From NCBI RefSeq assembly GCF_000499385.1, contig NW_013652866.1, positions 1 through 48,014 of the forward strand: a DNA stretch of 48,014 nucleotides, written 5' to 3'. The notes beneath the pieces are model-generated. The model searched no databases and was not told where the DNA came from. It saw only the letters and a program-made list of their open reading frames with translations. Made by a program: the position numbers and the translations under genes. Positions 35,361-45,175 of this stretch are shown piece by piece; within the stretch, counting starts at the first letter, position 1, and each line of letters starts with the position of its first letter. The DNA comes from Eimeria necatrix (lineage: Eukaryota; Apicomplexa; Conoidasida; Eucoccidiorida; Eimeriidae).

Positions 35361-36196
35361 GTCCTTTCTGCTTTTGTGTCCTCAGTTTGCTGCTCCTTCC
35401 TGTCTCCTTCTGTGACTATTTATCTATTTGCTTTTTTATCTTTTGCTTCTTCTAGATAGCTGCAGAGAGATTTAGAGATATATAATTGACACAAAAAAGT
35501 TTGCTGCTTGTGTCTCTGTTTCTGTCTCTTTAGTCTAAATCCAGTCACTTTTGCTGCTGCTGCCGCTGCTGCTGCTGCTGCTGCTGCTGCGGCACGACGC
35601 CCAGGAGCAGAAGAAGACACAGGGACTCTCGCCGTTTTTCTCCCTCAGCCTGGCACGGAAAAAAACACACAAACTGCTGCTGCTGCTGTGGCTGTTGCTG
35701 CAGCTGCTGCAGCTGCTGCTGCTGCTGCTGCAGCAGCTGCTGCTGCTGAGGGCAAACACAGGCCGCAGTTGGCCGACACGAGTAACAGCAGCAGCAGCAG
35801 CAGCAGCCCATTCGCATGCCAGTGCCTCCCCAACAACAACAGGCATATAGAGGCAGAACAGCTGCAGCAGTAACAGCTGCAGCAGCAACAGCTGCAGCAG
35901 CAACAGCTGCAGCAGCAACAGCTGCAGCAGCAACAGCTGCAGCAGCGACAGCTGCAGCAGCAACAGCTGCAGCAGCGACAGCTGCAGCAGCAACAGCTGC
36001 AGCAGCAGCAGAGACGTCCCCAACACGAGCAGCAGCAGCACGAGCAGCAGCAGTACGGGCACTGACTGCAACAGCAGCGGAAGCACCATCAGCAGCAGCA
36101 GCCACAGCGAAAGAGCTGCAGCAGCAGCGAAAGCGCCTTCAGCAGCAGCAGCAACGGCGACGCAGCAGCAGCAGCAGCAGCAAATTGTTGTCTTAC
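34831..36196. other. CAG/CTG-saturated interval downstream of the Alba-like exons
   Basis: It holds CTG runs at about 35147-35206 and 35325-35358, a pyrimidine-rich stretch (35220-35470) and a repeated CAACAGCTGCAGCAG block at about 35868-36010 (15-bp period). Small protein-like islands occur (for example 34866-34910 on the minus strand, NFTFQFGAFAAPQR), but none has a clear boundary. The 3' exons of the Alba-like gene should lie here. Confidence 0.4.
35868..36012. repeat. 15-bp minisatellite CAACAGCTGCAGCAG
   Basis: About nine copies of a 15-bp unit with an occasional CGACAGCTGCAGCAG variant. Each unit contains the self-complementary CAGCTG and CTGCAG sites. It is a higher-order form of the CAG repeat. 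Confidence 0.85.
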
Positions 36197-36330
36197 CCCG
36201 AGGCCAGCAAAAAAGCATTTGTTAATTACTTCTTTTCCTTTGCTTTTTATTTCTCTTTTTGCAATTTCTGCCACAGAAATGCAGCGGTTTGCTGTGTTCA
36301 CTTTTGCTGCCAGACACACTGCGCCCTCCT

Positions 36331-36366
<36 letters not shown>

Positions 36367-36897
36367 GCAGCAGCAGTGTCGCTTGGGCTGACTTGAGCCT
36401 TTAAACTTTATTTTTAAAGAAAGGCAGCAGCAGGAGCAAAAGTGGCGAAAATGCATTTGCTGCTGGGGATGCTGCTGCTGCTGCTGCTGCTAATCCTTGT
36501 TGCTGCTGATGTGTGCTGCTGTAGGCAGCGCAGCAGCTAGTTCCTGCAGAAGCTGTTGCTGCAGCAGCAGGGCCATCCGCAGCAACAGCAGCAGCAGCAA
36601 TAGCCGCAGCAGTAGCAAGATCCCTAGCAGCAGCAGCAGCAGGTGCCGCAGCAGCAGCAGCAAGAGCCGCGACGTCAGCAGCAGCAAGAGCCGCAGCAGC
36701 AGCAGCAGCAGCAGCAGCAAGAGCCGCAGCAGCAGCAGCAGCAGCAGCAGCAAGAGCCGCAGCAGCAGCAGCAGCAGCAACCCACCTGTCTCAGTGCGTT
36801 GATGGCCTTTTCTGCTGCCTTTCTCAGCCGGCCGCCGGAGCCGCGGTGCACCCAAATGTGGGGGCAAGGCAAAGACTGCAGCACTTGATCAACTGAC

Positions 36898-36941
<44 letters not shown>

Positions 36942-37013
36942 TCTGCTGCTGCCGGGCACGCAGCAGGAGCCCGCTGAAAGTTCTCCTTCACTAGGGCCTT
37001 TATCCACCTCCAT
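36197..37013 (-). CDS. Alba-domain protein, partial (two exons)
   Basis: Exon 1 (36786-37013) starts at an ATG, has a Ser run, then reads VDQVLQSLPCPHIWVHRGSG and GRLRKAAEKAINALRQ, ending at AGACAG|GTGGGT. Exon 2 (36197-36328) starts after CTGCAG and reads EGAVCLAAKVNTANRCISVA then EIAKREIKSKGKEVINKC, ending at GGG|GTAAGA. Both ends are phase 0. Together they follow the Alba pattern: strand with Val-His, a helix of A-x-x-A-I-x-x-L, strand V-x-L-A, then N-R-x-I-S-V-A-E-I-x-K-R. Alba proteins bind DNA or RNA and act in chromatin and translational control in apicomplexans. The C-terminal exon(s) are not found. The intron (457 bp) is CAG-rich. Confidence 0.5.
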
Positions 37014-37062
37014 CTGGGGCTCTTCTGCTCAGGGGCTTTGCAGCAGCACGCATGTGCCTCGC

Positions 37063-37069
<7 letters not shown>

Positions 37070-37105
<36 letters not shown>
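37070..37105. repeat. (CAG)n run upstream of the Alba-like start
   Basis: A pure run just upstream of the proposed minus-strand start at 37013. It could lie in the 5' leader. Confidence 0.85.
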
Positions 37106-37106
<1 letters not shown>

Positions 37107-37131
37107 GTGCACTCAAGAAGCAAATGGCCAG

Positions 37132-37390
37132 TAAGATGAGTAATTTCTCGGTTTTTCTTTCTTTTCTTCTTGATTTCTGCTGCTGAGGAGAATGGAGCTG
37201 CTGCAGCTGCCCCTTAAGACAGAATTTGATGCAAAATGCAAAAAGAAAACATTAAATGGTATTTATTCTTTTGCTGCTTCCCACAGCCTGCACACAAAGG
37301 CGAAGAAAGCAGGGAAGAGCTCGCGGTGGAGAGTGGGGCTGCATGCACCGGCCTCTGTGGCATTTACGGACTTGAAATGAAATAAATAAT
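37132..37390. other. Short protein-like frames on both strands
   Basis: On the plus strand, CCCACAG at about 37286 is followed by an open stretch (PAHKGEESREELAVESGAAC) to a TAA. On the minus strand the same DNA reads LHRELFPAFFAFVCRLWEAA to a stop. Only one can be real and I cannot choose. No family recognised. Confidence 0.25.
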
Positions 37391-37501
37391 AAATTAAAAC
37401 TTTAATATTCCATTTAAAATGGATTTGGCGAGGTCTTGAGGCCAGAATAATACTAGCAGGAGCAGCAACAGCAAGCGCAGCAGCTGCAGCTCTCCCAGTG
37501 G

Positions 37502-37539
<38 letters not shown>

Positions 37540-37627
37540 AACAGGGCCGCCTTGTTTGTTTCATGGGGCCCGCTTGGGGGAAGATCTGTGCTGAGGACAC
37601 ACTGCTGAGGAATGGCTGGAATCCGTC

Positions 37628-37658
<31 letters not shown>

Positions 37659-37968
37659 GACGATTGCAGCGGCAGCAGCAGCAGCAGCAGCAGAACCAAC
37701 AGCAGCAGAAGCAGCAGCAGAGGCAGCAGCAGCAGGAGGGCACGGAAGAAACTGCCTAATAAGGGCCCCTCCGGGGGCCCCTTAGCCTCTCGCCTGCGGG
37801 CAGCAGTACCATGGGGCCCCCCATTTTAGTCTTTTAATCTTTTCTTTCTTTTTATGAAAACAAATTCATTTTGCTGCTGCTGCTGCTTCTGCTGCTGCTG
37901 CTGCTACAGAAAGCCCTCTTAATGACGTCCTTAGGTCTTGGGGGTGTGCAAAGTCTGTCAGCAGCGCA

Positions 37969-38006
<38 letters not shown>

Positions 38007-38086
38007 ACGCAGATAGCAGCTGCCTCTCCCTTGCTGCTGAGAAGGAACGGCGCTGCAGACCGCCCCAGGAGCATCATATAAGACTC

Positions 38087-38123
<37 letters not shown>

Positions 38124-38314
38124 GGCGCCACAGGTCAGTGGCTGCTGGAGGCCTGCTGCGGTGTTGTAGCCTGCAGTGCCAGAAGCAGCAGCAGCAGCAG
38201 CAGCAGCAGCAAAAGCAGCAGCAGGTGCGAGTGCAGCCCCACCGGCCAAGGGAACACAAGGATGCAGCAGGTGCAGCATTTATAGGTTTAAGAGTTCCGC
38301 AGGCAGCTGCTGGT

Positions 38315-38368
<54 letters not shown>

Positions 38369-39088
38369 ACTGCCGCTACAGCTGCTGGCCCATCGCCGAG
38401 GTGCAGCCATTCTGCTGCTGCTGCTGCGCGTATTGGCTTCACCGCCTCCCCAGCAGCAGCAGCAGCACCAGCTGCAGCAACGACAGCAGCAGCTACAGCA
38501 GCAGCAGCACGACACCCACCTCGTTTGCTTTGCAGCAACTCGGCCATCAACGGGAACAGCAGCAGGAGCAGCAGCAGCAGCTGCAGCAGCAGCAACAACA
38601 GGAGTTCCCTGCTCTGCAGCTCTGGTGATTATTTTAAGGGTTTTGCTTCTCTTTCATATCAGCATAGGCCATCAAGCCTCACGGCAGCAGCAGCAGCAGC
38701 GAGAGCAGCAGCAGCAGCGAGAGCAGCAGCAGCAGCAGCAGGGAAGGCAGCGGCAGCAAAAACTGCAGCAGGAAAAGCAGCAGCAGCAAAAGCAGCAGCA
38801 GCAAATCCCAAACTGAGAACGGCGCCACCCTCACGCAGCGCAGCAGAAGGAAATATCCTAAAGCCGAGGGCAGCAGCAGCAGCTCCTGCAGCAGGCCGTG
38901 CAGCAGCAACTGCAGCAGCAGCACCGCATGCAGCAGCAGCAGCAGCACGAGGAGCAGCAGCAGCAGCACGAGGAGCAGCAGCAGCAGCAACGGCAACTGG
39001 CGCAGCAAAAGCTGAAGCAGCCGGCGCGCGTGAAGCGGCTGCAGGAACACCCGCAGCAGCTGCAGCAGAAGCCGCAGCAACAGCAGAA

Positions 39089-39121
<33 letters not shown>

Positions 39122-39165
39122 GCAGAAGCTGCAGCAGCAGTAGCAGCAGCAGAAGCCCCTCAAGC
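37391..39165. other. CAG-saturated interval, probably with 5' exons of the carrier-like gene
   Basis: Dense CAG/CTG runs keep long frames open on both strands (Ala, Gln, Ser, Leu, Cys). A plus-strand frame from 37563 (GPAWGKICAEDTLLRNGWNP) and another from 37871 are open, but only their non-repeat islands could be coding. The earlier exons of the gene at 39166-40416 should be in here. Confidence 0.35.
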
Positions 39166-39872
39166 AGCAGCCTACGGAGCCCGCAGCTACCGCCTTGTGC
39201 TGCTGATGAGCGGCCAGCTGAGTGTAGTCGAGACTCAGTGCATAGTGAGGACTTACTACTTGCAGCTGCTGCGCGCAAAAGGTAATTGATTTAAATCTTT
39301 TAAAATAATTAATTTAATTTCATTTAAATAAATTAATTAATTATATTTAAAATAAAAACAAATCTACACACGTGCGCGCGACGGCGCTGCAGCCAGTGGC
39401 TCGCGACCCCTGCAGCCGCAGCTGCTGCTGCTGCTGCTGCTGCTGCTGTTTTATTTCTTTTGAGCTCTGGAATTTGGAGCGAATTTCATTTAATTTGTTT
39501 ATTTATTTTTCATTTAATTAAATAAATGAAATAATAATTCGTTTAATTGGATTTCAAGAAATGCGAAATGCAGAACAGCAGATCAGCTTTTCAAGTTTTC
39601 TGAATTTCATGTTTTCTTTTATTTAACATTTTTAACTTCAATTAAAATTAAATAATTAATTCTTTGCATTTTTATTTTGCATTTCATATTTATTTGTTTT
39701 AATGTTGTTCTAAATAACAATTAAAACTTTTGCATTTTTGCAGATTTGAATTATTCATTTTTTATTTTTAAAAATAAAATTAAAAGAAGTTCAAATAAAT
39801 GAAACGGAAGAGGAAAAGACCAATTAAAAAGTGAAAAAGAAAAGAAAATAAATTCAATGAATTCCATTTGTT

Positions 39873-39925
<53 letters not shown>

Positions 39926-40416
39926 TTGCTGCAGCCAGCGGCGTGAGGGTTTACTACCGGGGCCTCCGGGGTTTGTCAACAGCAATAAAAGGAGAAGCAG
40001 CAACACACTTCGTGGAAATTCTCTGTCACCTTTTTCCTGCTGCTGTTCATCCTTTCAGAATGCGGCTGCAGCACGACGCCCACGTCCTCCGGTGCCCCCA
40101 AACCCTAAACCCTAAACCCTAAACCCTAAACCCTAAACCCTAAACCCTAAACGCCTTGCGGCGCTTCAGGCCACTCTTGAGATGCATGCAGCGCATGCAG
40201 GGCTGAAAGACTCTGCGTCACTTTTACTGCTCAGGATGTAGGCGGCAACTGCAGCAGCAGCAGCAGCTGCTGCTGCAGCAGCAGCAGCAGCAGCTGCAGC
40301 AGCAGCAGCAGCAGCAGCGGTGTGTGGCTTTGCGTGTGCGTCACAGGTTCATGTTTTTGAATTTAGAAAAGCAAAAGGGAGTGGATCTTGAGGCCCTATT
40401 AGCTGCTGAGGACTAG
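39166..40416 (+). CDS. Mitochondrial-carrier-like protein, 3' exons (partial)
   Basis: Four plus-strand exons join in phase: an exon ending at 39281 (LVLLMSGQLSVVETQCIVR, then YYLQLLRAK), 39935-40083 (GVRVYYRGLRGLSTAIKGEA, then HFVEILCHLFPAAVHPFRMR and LQHDAH), 40170-40237 (ATLEMHAAHAGLKDSASLL) and 40347-40416 (FMFLNLEKQKGVDLEALLAA, stop). The GVRVYYRGL element and the HPF-R-x-RLQ element followed by a G-L loop resemble the repeat of mitochondrial carriers (SLC25), which are six-helix inner-membrane transporters, though the classical P-x-[DE]-x-x-[KR] signature is degenerate. The donor at 40083 is weak. The intron after it is made of telomere-like heptamers. The 5' part is unresolved in CAG repeats. 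Confidence 0.45.
39282..39934 (+). other. AT-rich intron of the carrier-like gene
   Basis: AAAG|GTAATT to GCTGCAG bounds about 650 bp. It is very AT-rich (AATTAATT and TTTAAAT blocks) except for a CTG run near 39420 and another (39876-39922) just before the acceptor. The strong drop in GC against the flanking CAG-rich exons marks it as an intron. Confidence 0.6.
40098..40151. repeat. Telomere-like heptamers (AAACCCT)n
   Basis: Seven heptamers with no interruption, inside the proposed 86-bp intron (40084-40169) of the carrier-like gene. The sequence equals the coccidian telomere repeat but is interstitial. Confidence 0.95.
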
Positions 40417-40457
40417 AGCAGCAGCAGTTCAAGACAAGCTGCATGTTTTGCTGCAGT

Positions 40458-40492
<35 letters not shown>

Positions 40493-40819
40493 TGTGCATA
40501 TTTAGTGCCACTTCTCGCGCTTTTTGTGTCTCGGGGATAAAAGTTCAAATTGCAAAAAGCTGTTGTCTTTTTGTTTCTTGTTTCCCTCCGAAGTCTCTTT
40601 CCTGAAGAATTCAATTTAATGATTTAATTCAATTAATTAATTAATTCCATTTAATCATTTAATTAAAATTAATTTATCCGCAAGAAACCGGCAGTGGAAC
40701 TGAGCAGCAGGCGCAGCAGCAAACGCACCGGCATCACGAGCTGCTGCTGCTGCTGCAGCTGCTGCTGCAGCTGCTGCAGCTGCTGGCGCTGCAGCAGCAG
40801 CATGGGAGAAAATTCAGGC

Positions 40820-40947
40820 CCAGCAGCTGCCACGGCTGCCTCTGCAGCTGCTGCAGTTTTGTAAGTCCGCCCATAGCGTGTCAAGAAGGGGATTCTGCAG
40901 CAGCAAACAATAAATCTTTTTAATTTGTTCAACTTAGTTCGAGCAGC

Positions 40948-41015
<68 letters not shown>

Positions 41016-42625
41016 TGTCTACCTCGTCAGATAAGCGCCAATGGCAGACGGAGGGCCATGGGACAGGGAAGCCACCGTTTTCTGCTCAGCAGTTTGCCAG
41101 GGTTTGGGGTTTGGGGTTTAGGGTTTAGGGTTTAGGGTTTAGGGTTTAGGACTGACGGAAGACTGCACAAGGCGCCTCCACTCGTCCTCGAGGGCCTCCT
41201 TTTCTTGCCGAATCTGCGGGAGGTGTTAATGAAGAAATTGGAAATGATTTGAAAAACTAAAAAAGAAAAAAAAGAAATAAATAAAATAATGAAGTAAATA
41301 AAATAAATGAAAATAAATTCCTTTTTCGCTTTCTGATTTAATTGGCTGCAGCAAATTGTTTTGCTGCTCACCTTGGCGAGCTTTTGGTCTTGTTCGTCAA
41401 TTTCTGAAAATTCAAATTGGCTCGTTTTCAAGTTTTCTTGAAGTGGAGTCTGGGGCGTCACCTTCTTGAATTGACTCTGTGTTGGGAAAAGAATCAATAA
41501 AAGACAAAAATAAACATTTAAAGTTTTAAATTTTATTTTATTAAAGTGAAATGATTCATTTTATTCAGAGAAAGCTGCGGCTGAGTGTCGATTTCAAGTT
41601 CTTGCCTTCGTACGGCCGGTGGAAAGGCCAGGGGAGGGTGTCGGCCGGCCTGGCCTTTTCGAGATGAATCGATCTGGAGGCGAAGTTGAGATTTGGAACT
41701 TCGCGAAGATTTTTAATTATGAATTCAATTTCGAAAAGTTGTACATCATTGGGCTTTGAGTTGTGCGCGCATCCTCGGCGTTGTCGGTGACGTAGGGCGT
41801 GCGCCCAACCAGTGACATGAGCAGGTTCTGAATCACCGCTCGAGGCGCTCTTGAACGAATTCCCATTGAAGTAATGGGTAAAAAGACGAAAAAACAAATT
41901 AAAAACACTAAAGATCGCGTCATTTGGTTCCATTTTGCGTTTTTTCTGCATTTTCGCGCAGCCGCTCGCAAACACCATTCAAGGGTTTCGGGTGTACGTG
42001 CAGCTCCGCGAGCAGTGCGCATTCTGCGAATTCAAATTCATGTTTCACTTTCGACATTTTCAACTTTTGCAAAATACCATTTCCAGCTCGTTTTAACTCC
42101 AATTCTTCACAAATAACTCCTCTCCCACAAACTGTTCTTCAGTTTCGTACAATGTTTGTGTGTTCTTGGGTAGAACACTCATCAGTCACAAGGAAAAAGG
42201 ATGGAATTGAAGGCAAAAAGGCAAAGATGCAAAGTAAAGATGAAAAATTGTGAAATATAATTAAATTCAAAATTCACTCTAGTGCTTTTGAGTCAACCTC
42301 AACTCCCTAAACCCTGCCTGCACTTCTCTCCGCATTTAAGTTGCAATCAGCTTCGAGACTTAGGCTGAAAATAACTCACGAATTTATTTGTTTTCGAGTT
42401 TGACGCGGCAGCAACTGCAGCAGCAGCAACAGCAGCACCAACAACTGCAGCACCAACGACTGCAGCAGCAGCAAGTGCAGCAGCACCAATTGCAGCAGCC
42501 TCACCCTCTCCATTGTTGACAGGAGCTTCCTCCGATGCCTCGTCTAAACCCTAAACCCTGAGTGCTAAACCCTAAACCCTAAACCCTGAAGCGGACATCC
42601 TGGAGAAGGGCTTTACCGGGGGTCT
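40820..42625 (-). CDS. Unidentified spliced gene inside the repeat segment (tentative)
   Basis: Several short minus-strand exons show coding character. In order: TPGKALLQDVRF (about 42590-42622); EASEEAPVNNGEGEAA, an Ala/Val run and SNSKTNKF ending at TTC|GTGAGT (42380-about 42541); LPKNTQTLYETEEQFVGEEL (about 42095-42180); CALLAELHVHPKPLNGVCER then LRENAEKTQ (about 41945-42038); VIQNLLMSLVGRTPYVTDNA (about 41720-41840); RRQELEIDTQPQLSLNK (about 41545-41670); FSEIDEQDQKLAK (about 41372-41480); and IRQEKEALEDEWRRLVQSS after CCGCAG (41147-41215). A last piece may be NPLLDTLWADLQNC near 40890. Joins are not all phased. The coiled-coil end suggests a structural or complex subunit. Its 3'-to-5' layout follows POLE2 on the same strand. 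Confidence 0.4.
40950..41014. repeat. (CAG)21 run
   Basis: An uninterrupted run, one of the longest in the window. By the exon models it falls in an intron or 3' region of the minus-strand gene. Confidence 0.95.
41102..41150. repeat. Telomere-like heptamers (TTTAGGG)n
   Basis: About six heptamers in the opposite orientation to those at 40098. They abut the end of the minus-strand exon IRQEKEALEDEW at 41147, so on the transcript they read AAACCCT just after the splice donor. Confidence 0.95.
42545..42588. repeat. Telomere-like heptamers (AAACCCT)n, interrupted
   Basis: Five or six heptamers with one GAGTGCT interruption. They fill the short gap between two proposed minus-strand exons. Confidence 0.9.
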
Positions 42626-42676
42626 TTTGCTGCTATTTTTGACTGTGGCTTCAATTCAAATTGAATGCCTAGTGAG

Positions 42677-42710
<34 letters not shown>

Positions 42711-42975
42711 TGCTGCTGCAGATGCAAATGCAGCAGCAAAGCCCGCTTCGGAAATAAAAAAAGAATTAATGAGAAGTTCGCTTTCAAATGTGCGAATTAA
42801 AACTGCCCTTTCATTGCAGAAATGCATCATATATATAACAAAATTATATTACAATTAAAATCTTCATTCCGAAAGTTTCAACAAGCATTTGCTTGTTTTG
42901 CTGCTTCCTTTTGCTGCTGCTGCTGCTTTATTTGCTGCTGCCTCTTGCTGCTGCTGCTGCTGCTGCTGCTGCACT

Positions 42976-43973
42976 TCACTCCGGCACCAGCAGCTTTTCT
43001 ATTTTGTGCGTCCAGCTGTCGTAGCGGTAGAACTTCCGGCTGTCCCCGAAGGAACAATCTGAAAAGAAAAAAGCCTCTAAGTGCATGCATGCATGCATGC
43101 ATGCATGCATGCATGCATGCATGCATGCGTGCGTGCATGCATGCATGCATGCATGCACGCTGGGGCTGCATGCGCTCTTGCATGCGCGCATGCAATGGGC
43201 GTCCAGCGGCTGCCGGAGGGTCTCAGTGGCTTTTGGCCCAGCCCCAAACCCCAAACCCTAGGCCCCGAACCCCAAACCCTAAACCCTAAACCCTAAACCC
43301 TAAACCCTAAACCCTAGACTCGCCTGCGTTGCACACGATCATGTCGTCGGGGTGCTTCGGGTCCACTTTGGTGAAGGGGGGACAAGTAGTGTCGCACAAA
43401 AACAGCTGCAGCAAACGCATGCATGCATGCATGCATGCATGCATGCATGCATGAATGCATGCATGCATGCATGCTTGCCCAGGCCAACTCGCACCCCCCG
43501 CAAACGCATGCATAAGTGGCAGCTTCGCGCGGTGTACGTACACCCCACGCTGCTGCTAAAGCGACGCACACACGAGCGCAACCAGGCCAACTCGCATGCA
43601 TGCATGCATGCATGTATGCATGCATGCATGCATGCATGCATGCATGCATGCATGTTGGCATGCATGCACACGCGCATGCATGCGTGGACCATGCGAGTAT
43701 GAACGCGTGCACGCACGCAGGCAAAACGCACGCATGCGTGCAAACCTGCATGCATGCATGCACGCATGCATGCACGCATGCATGCACGCATGCATGCACG
43801 TACGCATGCATGCACGCATGCATGCATGCATGCATGCATTCATGCATGCGTGGGGGCTGACCAAGTTGGGAGTGGGGAAGAGGAGGAGGCTGCTGTCTTT
43901 GGGCTTGGCGAGGCGGTGGTCTGCGCGGCAGGGGCACAGGTGGGCTTGGCCGAGGATGGTGTTCAGTACCTGC

Positions 43974-44029
<56 letters not shown>

Positions 44030-44807
44030 GATTTCGACAGCAAAAAGCCCGCAGAAGACAAGCACGAGAAGCTGCAGCAAAGCTGCAAACCCCTAGAGGA
44101 CCCCGGAGAGCCAACAGGGTCTGGGGTCTTCGGCGGCGAGGGTTTGGGGTTTCAGTTCGAGGGTTTAGGGTTTAGGAAAGGGTTTAGGGTTTGGGCGAGG
44201 GTTTATGGCCTGCGCTAGGGCGCGGGAAAGGCTGTGAGTGCTGCACTAGGGTTTAGGGTTTTCGTGCTGCACTAGGGTTTGGGGTTTGCGTGCTGCACTA
44301 GGGTTTAGGGTTTGAGCGCTTTCCTAGAGTTAAGGGTTTGCGTGCTGCACTAGGGTTTAAAGTTTAGGGTTTAGGCTTTGGGGATTTTAGGGTTTAAGCG
44401 TTCTGCACCAGGGTTTAGGGTTTGAGCGTTTTATTAGGGTTTAGGGTTCGCGTGCTGCAGTAGGGTTTAGGGTTTGCGTGGTGCACTGGGGTTTAGGGTT
44501 TGCGTGCTGCAGCAGGGTTTAGGGTTTGCGTGCTGCACAAGGGTTTAGGTTTTGAGCGCACCAGTAGGGCTAAGGGTTGGGCGCTGCAGTAGGGTTTAGG
44601 GCTTAGGGTTTAGGGTTTAGGGTTTAGGGTTTGCGGCTGCATGCACTGACAACTTTGTCCAGGTTTTGCTGAATGCTTTCGTTTTCATCAAAACCCCCCG
44701 TCAAAAAACACTCCGTGGAAAGAGCAGCATAAATGTCATGTCTGAAGAAAGTCATGAGGCAGCAGCCCTGGCGAATCCTGAGCAGCAGCAAACCAAACGC
44801 AAGCCCC

Positions 44808-44870
<63 letters not shown>

Positions 44871-44974
44871 GCGGCGGTGGGGGCTCCGCAGCGGCCGCCG
44901 GGCTGCCGCTGCGGGCGCTTCAGCAAACGCAGCAGCAGCAGCAGCTGCAGCTGCAGCAGCTGCTGCTGCTGCGC

Positions 44975-45006
<32 letters not shown>

Positions 45007-45140
45007 ACTGCTGCAGTGCCTGTACCTGCAGGGGCTAGTGGAGAAGCAAATTCTTTCTTTTGCTCCTTTAAACTGCTGCTGCATGCGCTCGATGAAAGGC
45101 TGCGTGTACACCGGAGCTACTGGCAGCCGTGGCAGCGACT

Positions 45141-45175
<35 letters not shown>

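Larger units (their letters stand above)
43062..43323 (-). other. GC-AG intron of POLE2 made of heptamers and TGCA repeats
   Basis: The donor reads CAG|GCGAGT and the acceptor TTTTCAG. A GT donor two codons on would break the frame. On the transcript the intron starts with GCGAGTCTAGGGTTTAGGG and ends with a TGCATGCA array and a short pyrimidine tract. Confidence 0.5.

Noticed and set aside
34305..35455. Plus-strand frames of 160-371 codons with Met-His-Ala-Cys and poly-Leu/Ala
   Set aside because: They follow TGCATGCG and CTG repeats, with no conserved motif or clear boundary.
43307..44114. Long minus-strand frame rich in Met-His-Ala-Cys
   Set aside because: It is open in several frames on both strands because TGCA arrays contain no stops. 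The true coding content is the short POLE2 exons within it.
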